Shown here piece after piece: positions 57,407 to 64,000 of a stretch of 64,000 nt of DNA. The first letter of the stretch is position 1; every line of letters begins with the position of its first letter. The notes under the pieces were generated by a model. That model worked only from the letters and a program-made list of their open reading frames with translations, was not told the DNA's origin and ran no database searches. Source of the stretch: Clostridia bacterium. GTDB lineage: Bacteria; Bacillota; Clostridia; TANB77; CAG-508. The DNA is taken from assembly GCA_017517685.1 (NCBI GenBank), contig JAFWYK010000012.1, positions 56,367-120,366 of the forward strand, in the 5' to 3' direction. Both the position numbers and the translations under genes were made by a program.

Positions 57407-58903
57407 TTATTCTTTTGGAATTAATGTATCAACAGGACAATAATCATCTGTTAATATAATCTCATTTTCTTCTATTTCATATTTATATGTTTTATCTAAT
57501 ACTATATCATCATCACTAGCAATAACCATAGTGTTTTGAGGTTCATTTGGATCAACATCATAACAAGGAACTATATATACATTTTTAAATACTTGTTTTA
57601 AAGTATTTACTTCTGCTTTAATAAACTTAGATTCTTCTCCTTCTAAAGCGGAAATGATATTTGTTAAATAAACACCATTTGTATTTAAAGATGCTTTTAT
57701 TTTTTCTGCAGCCTCTTTAGTTGTTAATGTTTTAGCTGGTGAATTTCCGGCAAAAGCGTCATTTAAAATAGCATCATATTTTTTAGTATTTTGATTTAAA
57801 TATACTCTTCCATCATCAGTAATCAAACCAAGTCTTTTGTTTTCTTCAATCTTATACTCTCTAATTAAATCATTTAAATAAAAATACTCTTTTGCAATTT
57901 CTGTAATTTCACCATCTATTTCAACTACATCCATTGTCTTATCTTGATAATGACTAATAAAGTATTTTGGATAATTATATCCAGCTCCACCAATCATAAG
58001 TGTATCTTTTATATCAATATTAGCTTTAAACATTAAATCATAATATTTAGTATATTCAAAAACTAATTCGTTTCTCTTTTCCTTATTTATAAATGTTGCA
58101 GATTCAAAACCACTATCTATGTTTAGTACCCTTACTTCATCTTCACCACGCATAGCATTGTAAATCAAAACTCTACCATATTGAGTATCATAACTTACGC
58201 TGCCTGAATCTATAATATCGTTTTTTACTTGAACTCCAGTAATTTCATTCATATCCATATTATAATTCATAATTATTAAACAAACTACTGTTGTAAGAAC
58301 TATTGCTCCAGCAGATTTAAAAGTTAATTTAAAGTCAACCAATGGTATTAAATATATAAATGATAGTGCTAGCACAAATAAAATATGAATACTACCAAAG
58401 TTTGGTATTAAATAAAATCCACCAAAAAATGTTCCAACTATTCCACCTATTGTTGAAATAGCTGAAATCTTACCTGATGTTTTACCAGCTGAATCAATTG
58501 AATCTAATTTAAGTTTTAAAATTATTGGAGATAAAACACCAACTAAAAGTGATGGTATAAAGAATAATAAAACTGTAGCTAAAATAGCTCCAACTTTTAT
58601 ATCGCTAAATATTGTAGAAATTGCTGTAAGTATTTTTACTTGTACAAATGGAATTACAATAATTGTAAGAAATGAAAAAAGCAAAATTGCTTTAAATTTA
58701 CTAGATACATTTTTCTTATCCGCAATTATTCCACCTATATAATTTCCTATACTACTACTTAATAATATAATTCCTATTACACTTGTCCAAACTAGATTAC
58801 TTGTTCCAAAAAATGGCGCAAGTACTCTTGATGCAACTAACTCTAAAATCATATATGCAGCATTTACTACAAATAATATTATTTCAAATCTGTACTTTTT
58901 CAT
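57407..58903 (-). CDS. Fused membrane/spermidine synthase-fold protein
   Basis: The 498-residue protein has about seven membrane helices in its first 215 residues (IILFVVNAAYMILELVASRVLAPFFG, then GIILLSSSIGNYIGGIIADK) followed by a soluble Rossmann domain like spermidine synthase: MIGGAGYNYPKYF, MDVVEIDGEITEIAKEYF, ITDDGRVYL and YDAILNDAF. Fusions of this type occur widely. The enzymatic activity is unproven, since the polyamine-binding residues cannot be confirmed by eye. No speA/speB-like polyamine genes lie nearby. Confidence 0.85.
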   Translation of the reverse strand: MKKYRFEIILFVVNAAYMILELVASRVLAPFFGTSNLVWTSVIGIILLSSSIGNYIGGIIADKKNVSSKFKAILLFSFLTIIVIPFVQVKILTAISTIFSDIKVGAILATVLLFFIPSLLVGVLSPIILKLKLDSIDSAGKTSGKISAISTIGGIVGTFFGGFYLIPNFGSIHILFVLALSFIYLIPLVDFKLTFKSAGAIVLTTVVCLIIMNYNMDMNEITGVQVKNDIIDSGSVSYDTQYGRVLIYNAMRGEDEVRVLNIDSGFESATFINKEKRNELVFEYTKYYDLMFKANIDIKDTLMIGGAGYNYPKYFISHYQDKTMDVVEIDGEITEIAKEYFYLNDLIREYKIEENKRLGLITDDGRVYLNQNTKKYDAILNDAFAGNSPAKTLTTKEAAEKIKASLNTNGVYLTNIISALEGEESKFIKAEVNTLKQVFKNVYIVPCYDVDPNEPQNTMVIASDDDIVLDKTYKYEIEENEIILTDDYCPVDTLIPKE

Positions 58904-58922
58904 TTTTTTCTCCTAAAGTAAA

Positions 58923-58963
58923 AAAATCAAAAGATTGTTTTTTTGAAACAACCTTTTGATTAA
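58923..58963 (-). terminator. Terminator of dapL
   Basis: AATCAAAAGATTGTTT (58925-58940) pairs with AAACAACCTTTTGATT (58946-58961), with one G-T pair. A T-run follows on the minus strand. Confidence 0.85.
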
Positions 58964-58968
58964 TTTTA

Positions 58969-60198
58969 TTACATCTTTTTAATTCTTGCAATAGCTTCTA
59001 TTGTATTTTCTTTTGTTCCAAATGCAGTTAATCTAAAATACCCTTCTCCACTTGGTCCAAAGCCAACACCTGGTGTACCAACAACATTTGCTTCATTTAA
59101 TAATTTATCAAAAAATTCCCATGATGATAATCCATCTGGAACTTTAAGCCAAATATATGGAGCATTTTCTCCACCATATACTATAAATCCAGCTTCTTTC
59201 AATCCATCTTTAATAATTTTGGCATTCTCCATATAATACGCTATATTTTCTTTTATTTGTTTCTGACCTTCTTTAGTATATATAGCTTCAGCTGCTCTTT
59301 GAACTGGATAAGATACACCATTAAACTTTGTTCCTTGTCTTCTATTCCATAGTTTATTAAGATCTACATCCTCTCCTTTTTTTGTATAACCTTTTAATTC
59401 TTTAGGAACAACTGCATATGCACATCTAATTCCTGTAAAACCTGCTGTTTTTGAAAAACTTCTAAATTCAATGGCTACTTCTTTCGCACCTTCAACTTCA
59501 TAAATTGAGTGTGGTATATTTTCATCTTGTATAAATGATTCATATGCAGAATCAAATAATATTAATGATTTATTCTCTTTTGCATAATCAACCCATTTCT
59601 TTAATTCTTCTTTTGATAATGTCGTTCCAGTTGGATTATTTGGAAAGCATAAATAAATCATGTCTGGTACTTCACTAGGAAATTCTGGAATAAAATTATT
59701 TTCAGCTGTTGCCGGTATATAAATAATATTTTCAAATTTACCAGTTTTTTCATCAAAGCTTGATCCTCTTCCAGCCATTATATTTGTATCTAAATATACT
59801 GGATACACTGGATCTGTTATTGCTACACGATTATTTAACCCTAAAATATCTCCAATATTTCCACAATCGCATTTCGCACCATCAGAAATAAAGATTTCAT
59901 CTGGTGATATTTCTACTCCTCTTTTTAAATAATCATTTTCTACAATTTTTTCTCTTAAGAAACTATATCCTTGTTCTGGTCCATACCCTCTAAAAGTTTC
60001 TTGATTTCCCATTTCATCTATAGCTTTATACATAGCATCAACTACAGCTGGAACAATGGGTCTTGTTACATCTCCTATTCCTAATTTTATAATCCTTTTA
60101 TCCGGATTATTTGTTTGAAATTCAGCTACCTTTTTAGCTATTGTTTGAAAAAGATAACTATCTTGTAAGTTTAAAAAATTTTCATTAATTGTAATCAT
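58969..60198 (-). CDS. dapL: LL-diaminopimelate aminotransferase (DapL)
   Basis: DapL converts tetrahydrodipicolinate directly to LL-diaminopimelate with glutamate as amino donor, for lysine and peptidoglycan. The 409 residues have [50 protein letters not shown], the PLP lysine motif [15 protein letters not shown] and the end [16 protein letters not shown], all typical. An ATG at 60210 overlaps the GGAGG ribosome binding site, so the ATG at 60198 is the better start. It indicates the aminotransferase route of diaminopimelate synthesis. Confidence 0.95.
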   Translation of the reverse strand: MITINENFLNLQDSYLFQTIAKKVAEFQTNNPDKRIIKLGIGDVTRPIVPAVVDAMYKAIDEMGNQETFRGYGPEQGYSFLREKIVENDYLKRGVEISPDEIFISDGAKCDCGNIGDILGLNNRVAITDPVYPVYLDTNIMAGRGSSFDEKTGKFENIIYIPATAENNFIPEFPSEVPDMIYLCFPNNPTGTTLSKEELKKWVDYAKENKSLILFDSAYESFIQDENIPHSIYEVEGAKEVAIEFRSFSKTAGFTGIRCAYAVVPKELKGYTKKGEDVDLNKLWNRRQGTKFNGVSYPVQRAAEAIYTKEGQKQIKENIAYYMENAKIIKDGLKEAGFIVYGGENAPYIWLKVPDGLSSWEFFDKLLNEANVVGTPGVGFGPSGEGYFRLTAFGTKENTIEAIARIKKM

Positions 60199-60260
60199 AT
60201 TTTCCTCCATATGATTTTTGAAAATAAAAGATTAAATAAATTATTATTCAGTCTTTGCTA

Positions 60261-60289
60261 TTTATATCACTTACTGGGTTGTTTTTCAA
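60261..60289 (-). promoter_or_regulatory. Promoter of dapL
   Basis: On the minus strand TTGAAA (60289-60284) and TATAAA (60266-60261) are 17 bases apart. Confidence 0.6.
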
Positions 60290-60331
60290 GTAAAATTATA
60301 TATCTTTTTACTTCTTTAAAATCATGTCAAT

Positions 60332-60360
60332 TTGAAAAAATGCCTATTTTATGGTATAAT
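60332..60360 (+). promoter_or_regulatory. Strong extended -10 promoter for the 60429 gene
   Basis: TTGAAA (60332-60337) and a perfect TATAAT (60355-60360) are 17 bases apart, with TG one base before the -10. This fixes transcription of the small gene and shows that an upstream frame opening at 60332 cannot be its start. Confidence 0.8.
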
Positions 60361-60428
60361 TAATTGTATATTACCTTTTGGTAATTATTGCAAAGTACTC
60401 ACACTATCACTATATGGAGGAATTTTCA

Positions 60429-60742
60429 TGGAAAGAATTTACACCGATAAGTCTCAGAAGTCTTGGACCAAAATCGTCCAGTGTACTGGCAATGCAGACA
60501 GTTCTAATGCTTGTGGACACGTTTGGAAAATTTCCGAATATGATTTGGTTTCCAAAAAACTGTGGGAGATGTTCGATTTAGAGTGCGTTGCACTTGGATT
60601 CATCTGTCCTGATTGTGGAACCTTCACTGAGATCCCTAGCTCTACTGTTCCTAGCATCATCGCCAACCGGTGTTATGCTCGCAGCAAAAGAAAGCGTACC
60701 CGTGGCAGAAGACATTTGCTTAGCAGAAGACGCTGTGGTTAA
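60429..60742 (+). CDS. Unknown 104-residue zinc-ribbon protein with Arg-rich tail, atypical composition
   Basis: I do not recognise the family. Cys19, Cys29 and His31, then Cys53, Cys60 and Cys63 (CPDCG) suggest a zinc ribbon. The last 25 residues are strongly basic (SKRKRTRGRRHLLSRRRCG), fitting nucleic-acid or ribosome binding. The start ATG has a GGAGG site and the gene has a strong promoter and terminator of its own, so it should be well expressed. Composition is higher in GC than most of the window (24 of 60 at 60541-60600), as with the GH13 gene. It stands alone on the plus strand between two minus-strand genes, suggesting separate acquisition. Confidence 0.8.
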
Positions 60743-60765
60743 GTGTTAAAAAGTATTTTCAAGAA

Positions 60766-60800
60766 AAAAAACAGGATTGCTTTCCGGCAATCCTGTTTCT
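60766..60800. terminator. Bidirectional terminator between the 60429 gene and holA
   Basis: AACAGGATTGC (60770-60780) pairs perfectly with GCAATCCTGTT (60787-60797), with an A-run on the left and a T-rich stretch on the right, so it can end both convergent genes. Confidence 0.9.
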
Positions 60801-60805
60801 CTTTT

Positions 60806-61822
60806 TTAACTACAATAATTACATAAAATAGTTCTTAAACCTACATCTACATCTATCTTTCCTTCTTTATAATTAAAGTCTAAATTAGAAAATTCTTCTA
60901 ATAACTTTCTTAAATCTTCTTTTTTAAAGTATGATGCTTGTTTCTTATATTTTGTTACTAAAAATGTTTGATTTGGTTTTAAATTTAAAGTATTTACTAT
61001 ATCTTTTTTCATCTCTACTGCCATTACACATATATATACCTTTTTAAAGTGATTATATAATGTAACTAATATCTTTTGAATTGGTTCTTTTTGATAAAGC
61101 ATATTATCCAATATTTCTAATGCTTTATCTATTTTTTTAGTTGCTAAATTATCAGTTAAATCAAAAATAATACTTTCAATTTGTTTAATCGCTAAATCAT
61201 TTACATCTTGAATAGTTATTTTTCCATTTTCTCCAGCATGTTCGATTAACTTTCTAATCTCATTCATTAAATTTTGTAAATTTGTTCCTGAAGTTTCTAT
61301 TAAATAATTTAATGTTAAATCATCACAATTTACTTTATATAAAGAACAAACTGTTTTTAATTTTTTAAGAAGTTGAGCTGGCTTTAATTCTTCTATATTA
61401 CATACTAAACCTTTTTTATCAATCGCTTCAAAAACAACATTTTTATCTACTTCTTTTTCAACAAATACCAATATAACAGATTCTTCTATTACATCAAAAT
61501 TCTCTTTTATATATGTTGCAATTTTTTCTTGAACAGGAGAACCTGCTTTTTTTCTTCCATCTTTTTTAAACAATCCTGAATTCTTTACAATAATCAATTT
61601 TTTATCATAACCAAACGCTGGCATTTCAATATCAGAAATCATATCTTCTACATTTGATTCATCAATCATTATAAAATTAATTCCCAAAAGCATTTCACCA
61701 AATGTTTTCTTTATTTTATTTACTACTGTATCTACTAAATATTGTTCTTCTCCATAAATTAAATAAAGTGGTTTAAGTTCAGTTGAAACACTTTTAAATA
61801 AAGAATCATAATCTATATTCAT
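60806..61822 (-). CDS. holA: DNA polymerase III delta subunit (HolA)
   Basis: HolA is the clamp-loader subunit that opens the beta clamp. The 338 residues begin LKPLYLIYGEEQYLVDTVVNKIKKTF and continue with the delta-type AAA+ fold (PAFGYDKKLIIVKNSGLF), LNYLIETSGTNLQNLMNEIRKLIEH and a C-terminal helical domain (KILVTLYNHFKKVY). The size and order are normal. It is followed on the minus strand by the shared terminator. Confidence 0.93.
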   Translation of the reverse strand: MNIDYDSLFKSVSTELKPLYLIYGEEQYLVDTVVNKIKKTFGEMLLGINFIMIDESNVEDMISDIEMPAFGYDKKLIIVKNSGLFKKDGRKKAGSPVQEKIATYIKENFDVIEESVILVFVEKEVDKNVVFEAIDKKGLVCNIEELKPAQLLKKLKTVCSLYKVNCDDLTLNYLIETSGTNLQNLMNEIRKLIEHAGENGKITIQDVNDLAIKQIESIIFDLTDNLATKKIDKALEILDNMLYQKEPIQKILVTLYNHFKKVYICVMAVEMKKDIVNTLNLKPNQTFLVTKYKKQASYFKKEDLRKLLEEFSNLDFNYKEGKIDVDVGLRTILCNYCS

Positions 61823-61886
61823 TTCACTTTACCCTCTTAATATTTTTTCTTCATTTTATATCATTTTTTAATAAAAGTCTATAAAA

Positions 61887-61919
61887 AAAGAATCTAAACA
61901 TAAACTATTTAGATTCTAA
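61887..61919 (-). terminator. Terminator of the 61928 gene
   Basis: AGAATCTAAA (61889-61898) pairs perfectly with TTTAGATTCT (61908-61917). A T-run follows on the minus strand. Confidence 0.88.
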
Positions 61920-61927
61920 TAATATAT

Positions 61928-62452
61928 CTAATCAAAATTTACAAATTTTGTAATAAATCCTATTATTTTTGTTGAATTGTTTTTTGCAATTTCTTTTGTA
62001 AGTGCTTTTCCACCCACTGTAATTGATGATACTAACGCACTAAATATAAATTGTAAGTTTGAACTCATTCCATAATACTCTGTAAGTTTAAAAGCAATCA
62101 TTGCACTAATCGCACCACTTAATACTCCACAAATATCACCAATAACGTCAGCACAAAAGTTTGAAACTTTCGCTGAATTCTTAATTAATTTTATTGAAGT
62201 CTTAGCTCCTTTTATCTTTTTACTTGCTTGTGCATGGAAATCATCTTCATTACCAACTGTAACTGCAACACCAATTAAGTCAAAAATAATACCTATTAAT
62301 ATTACAATTACAAGCACAAAAATACCAGCAATTATATTCATATTGGCAATGGCAGTATTTGATATAAAAGAAAGTATTAATGATAATATAAATGTAGCAA
62401 TAAAAACTATAAGTACCCAATTATTTCTTTCTTTTTTCTGTTTTTCTTTCAT
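61928..62452 (-). CDS. Membrane protein of unknown function, 174 residues
   Basis: The protein has two N-terminal hydrophobic helices (about 12-34 and 38-62), a soluble middle region (EDDFHAQASKKIKGAKTSIKLIKNSAKVSNFCADVIGDICG) and a third or fourth helix after it. The middle resembles a conserved, uncharacterised clostridial family, several of which I have seen near DNA replication genes. The function is unknown. The gene starts about 30 bases after the putative structured RNA at 62480-62700 on the same strand, so the RNA could be its leader. Confidence 0.78.
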   Translation of the reverse strand: MKEKQKKERNNWVLIVFIATFILSLILSFISNTAIANMNIIAGIFVLVIVILIGIIFDLIGVAVTVGNEDDFHAQASKKIKGAKTSIKLIKNSAKVSNFCADVIGDICGVLSGAISAMIAFKLTEYYGMSSNLQFIFSALVSSITVGGKALTKEIAKNNSTKIIGFITKFVNFD

Positions 62453-62479
62453 TTAAATTTTCTCTACTCCTTGAATTTA

Positions 62480-62700
62480 AAAAAATACGGATTTATAATC
62501 TGCTTTTAGCAAATTATATATTCGTAATTTTTCTTTAATAAATATTTAGTTCCATTGGTAGGAATTCGAGTAAATTTTACGGTTTAGGTCTAGCAGAGTT
62601 TCTCGGTTTCTCACTTTTCATTACTGATTAGCCGTTTCCATTTAAGAAAAACCACTATCTTTTGTAGTCGCCAGATCACCACTTAAATCCGTACCTTAAT
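62480..62700 (-). ncRNA. Candidate structured RNA (class unassigned), about 220 nt
   Basis: Read on the minus strand, UACGGAUUUA (62693-62684) pairs perfectly with UAAAUCCGUA (62495-62486), closing a domain of about 200 nt. A run of U follows immediately (62485-62479). Inside are an 8-bp helix GGUUUUUC/GAGAAACC (62653-62646 with 62612-62605), an adjacent GAG-AAA-CUC hairpin (62604-62596) and an 8-bp hairpin AAUUUGCU/AGCAGAUU (62515-62508 with 62504-62497). GC is raised (25 of 60 at 62581-62640) against the AT-rich background, as expected for a structured RNA. It could be a free RNA ending in U, or a leader of the gene at 61928. I cannot assign a class; the size and host group would allow the raiA RNA class, but I cannot confirm that by eye. 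Confidence 0.5.
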
Positions 62701-62724
62701 CCCCAAATTCCCAAGCTTATTTTT

Positions 62725-63115
62725 CTAAAGCAAACATTCTAGAAATTTTCTTTGAGTATCTTTCCTATTATTAGTCTCTTTTGCAATAAATGTTTCATAA
62801 CCAATTAGTAATAAATATTCGGCCAAATATTTATTATAATTATCAGTTAATCCCCATGTATCACTCAAGAAAGCTTTATCACTACATAAAGTTAAACATA
62901 TGTAGTTATACTTAATTTACAATTAAGTCTCATTGAAACCAGGAATCCCCTATATGCCATTATAGAATATCCTTGAATCTTTCCTTCCTTAAATCCACGC
63001 AAAACTGGGCGTAATGCGCAGGGTTTAAAAAGCTTCGACTGATAATGCTTTCTAGTAGATTTTTAGCCCTACCCTCATAATTGGAGTATACACTAGAATA
63101 ATGCACCAATGATGT
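62725..63115 (-). other. Structured, possibly RNA-coding stretch upstream of the 62480 RNA
   Basis: This part of the 924-base gap has no convincing gene. It contains several perfect hairpins: TAATAAATATT/AATATTTATTA (62809-62819 with 62826-62836, 11 bp, 6-base loop, extended by AACCAAT/ATCAGTT outside), ACTACATA/TATGTAGT (62881-62888 with 62899-62906), ACTTAATT/AATTAAGT (62910-62917 with 62921-62928) and CTATA/TATAG (62950-62954 with 62961-62965). A second GC-raised block lies at 63001-63060 (24 of 60). A 62-codon frame with an ATG (62960-63148, minus) and a 60-codon frame without an ATG (ending at 62725) lie in different frames and may be chance or decayed coding sequence. The rest of the gap, 63116-63313, is plain AT-rich sequence. 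Confidence 0.35.
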
Positions 63116-63313
63116 ATCTATTATAGCAACAAGCCATATTTTATTCAAATCTCACTTAAGTCTCTTTTGAAATAAAAAAGTTTTCTTGAGTAAATGCATC
63201 TTTGTTATTATTTCGGTCCTCATTTTATCTCGCTCATTCTCGTTTAATCTCTCTTTTTCTTATATCTCAATTAAGTAACCAATATTTCTTTTTTGTTAAA
63301 TTTCATAACCTTA

Positions 63314-63342
63314 TTGACTATAAATTTTTAGAAGACTATAAT
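63314..63342 (+). promoter_or_regulatory. Sigma-A promoter of the last gene
   Basis: TTGACT (63314-63319) and TATAAT (63337-63342) are 17 bases apart, 35 bases before the ATG at 63377. Confidence 0.8.
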
Positions 63343-63376
63343 TAAATTAACATATTGAAATAAAGGGGATTTTTAT

Positions 63377-63994
63377 ATGTATAACGAAAGAGAATTTAAA
63401 GAACACATTAAGCATTTAAAGATAAGAAGGATTTTATATTTACTAATTTTTAGTATCATTGGTTCAGCACTTGGCGTTATAATAAGTGACTATATTGTTG
63501 ATGTTTTACTTTTTAATCAAATTTGGAGAGTAATCATTATTTCAATATCTACTCTGTTTTTCTTTTGGGTCGCTACAGCAATGACATCAAATACTGAAAA
63601 AGACATACAAGATGGTTATTGGAAATTAGAAGTAATGAAAAACTTAAATTCCATTTCAGAAAAATTAGATAACCCTATAGAAGTAAAAAAATTAGCTTCT
63701 GTTTTAGAAGGTGAATCTATCTCTGAAGTTAATGAAACAATTATCCCTAAATCAAAAGAATCAATAGTAGAAACAATTGAAGAAACAAATAACTCTTCTG
63801 AAGTTTTAACAATTGATAGTACTCCTACAGAAGTTGTTAAAGATGCATATGCTTTATTTGATGAAGAATTAAAAGTAAAAGAAACTAATATAGACTCAGA
63901 ATTAATAAAAGAAGAACCTGTAGCAAATGTTGAAGATGTAATTAATTCTTTACCACTTCTAGATTTCATTGATGAATCAGAGGAAAAAGTTTAA
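63377..63994 (+). CDS. Membrane protein with acidic cytoplasmic tail, unknown
   Basis: The 205-residue protein has two membrane helices (about 18-40 and 48-70) after a basic N-terminus (KEHIKHLKIRR), then a long soluble tail that is very rich in Glu, Ser, Thr and Val and is probably disordered. No family is recognised. An AAAGGGGA ribosome binding site and a good promoter precede the ATG, so it is probably expressed by itself. The stop codon is at 63992-63994, and the window ends six bases later. Confidence 0.8.
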   Translation: MYNEREFKEHIKHLKIRRILYLLIFSIIGSALGVIISDYIVDVLLFNQIWRVIIISISTLFFFWVATAMTSNTEKDIQDGYWKLEVMKNLNSISEKLDNPIEVKKLASVLEGESISEVNETIIPKSKESIVETIEETNNSSEVLTIDSTPTEVVKDAYALFDEELKVKETNIDSELIKEEPVANVEDVINSLPLLDFIDESEEKV

Positions 63995-64000
63995 ATAAAA

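Noticed and set aside
60332..60742. Longer 136-residue version of the zinc-ribbon protein starting at 60332
   Set aside because: The TTG used as start is part of the -35 element of a strong promoter; the ATG at 60429 has a proper ribosome binding site.
62480..62700. tmRNA or RNase P RNA
   Set aside because: No tRNA-like ends or tag-peptide frame for tmRNA, and the conserved RNase P core sequence is not present.
62453..63376. Group II intron or retroelement in the gene-free stretch
   Set aside because: No reverse transcriptase frame and no recognisable domain V sequence were found.

Overview
The window looks like a chromosome segment of a low-GC, endospore-forming anaerobic Firmicute of the class Clostridia, probably one of the poorly cultured gut lineages. 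Three things point there. Base composition is low (13 G/C in the 60 bases at 12121-12180). There is a scattered set of sporulation genes (spoIIP, gpr, a ytxC-like gene, gerW/ytfJ, spoVS). The conserved blocks recJ-relA-hisS, queA-tgt and ymdB-spoVS-recA-recX-scpA are typical of Firmicutes. Almost all genes lie on the minus strand; the plus-strand genes are tmcAL (4760), the broken glycogen synthase (23867), a zinc-ribbon gene (60429) and the last gene (63377). No tRNA, rRNA, CRISPR array, transposase or phage gene was seen.

Layout. 1-4646: tRNA queuosine genes queA and tgt with an unknown gene between them, plus coaE and rnhA. 4760-7189: tmcAL and spoIIP, convergent on a shared terminator. 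7275-15027: hisS, two unknown genes, a metallo-beta-lactamase protein, relA and recJ, a stringent-response and repair block. 15192-20036: three large membrane proteins resembling GT-C glycosyltransferases, two of them paralogues. 20101-25154: a YlbF-family gene and an alpha-glucan (glycogen-like) cluster: GH57 branching enzyme, DUF4912 protein with a lysine-rich tail, and a divergent GT4/GT5 glycogen synthase carrying a frameshift. 25212-31141: TraX-like, YqeY, YtxC-like, Gpr, YebC, a CPBP protease and a two-gene ChrA transporter. 31197-38863: DUF2142 membrane protein, small acetyltransferase, exonuclease III, argS, VanZ, RNHCP protein, TGS-linked nucleoside kinase. 38957-44188: recG, a 775-residue unknown repeat protein and a possible aldehyde-dehydrogenase-fold pseudoenzyme. 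44344-53718: gerW, an ABC-2 exporter, DUF2953, scpA, recX, recA, an orphan peptide-binding protein, spoVS and ymdB. 53830-55665: a GH13 alpha-glycosidase of clearly different composition. 55826-62452: IMP dehydrogenase, a membrane protein fused to a spermidine-synthase fold, dapL, an unusual Arg-rich zinc-ribbon gene, holA and a small membrane protein. 62453-63376: a 0.9-kb stretch with no convincing gene but with strong signs of structured RNA. 63377-63994: a membrane protein with an acidic tail.

How the genes work together. The window joins translation and tRNA modification (tgt, queA, tmcAL, hisS, argS), recombination and chromosome upkeep (recJ, recG, recA, recX, scpA, holA, xth), alpha-glucan storage and turnover, surface polysaccharide membrane proteins, and sporulation. 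Terminators and sigma-A type promoters are easy to see and help to fix several start codons (recJ, the 38675 gene, the 43349 gene, the 60429 gene). The signals most worth following are the candidate structured RNA or RNAs at about 62480-63110, the glycogen synthase frameshift, the two composition outliers (GH13 and the zinc-ribbon gene), and several lineage-specific unknown genes placed inside conserved operons. Family names come from reading the proteins; no database search was run.
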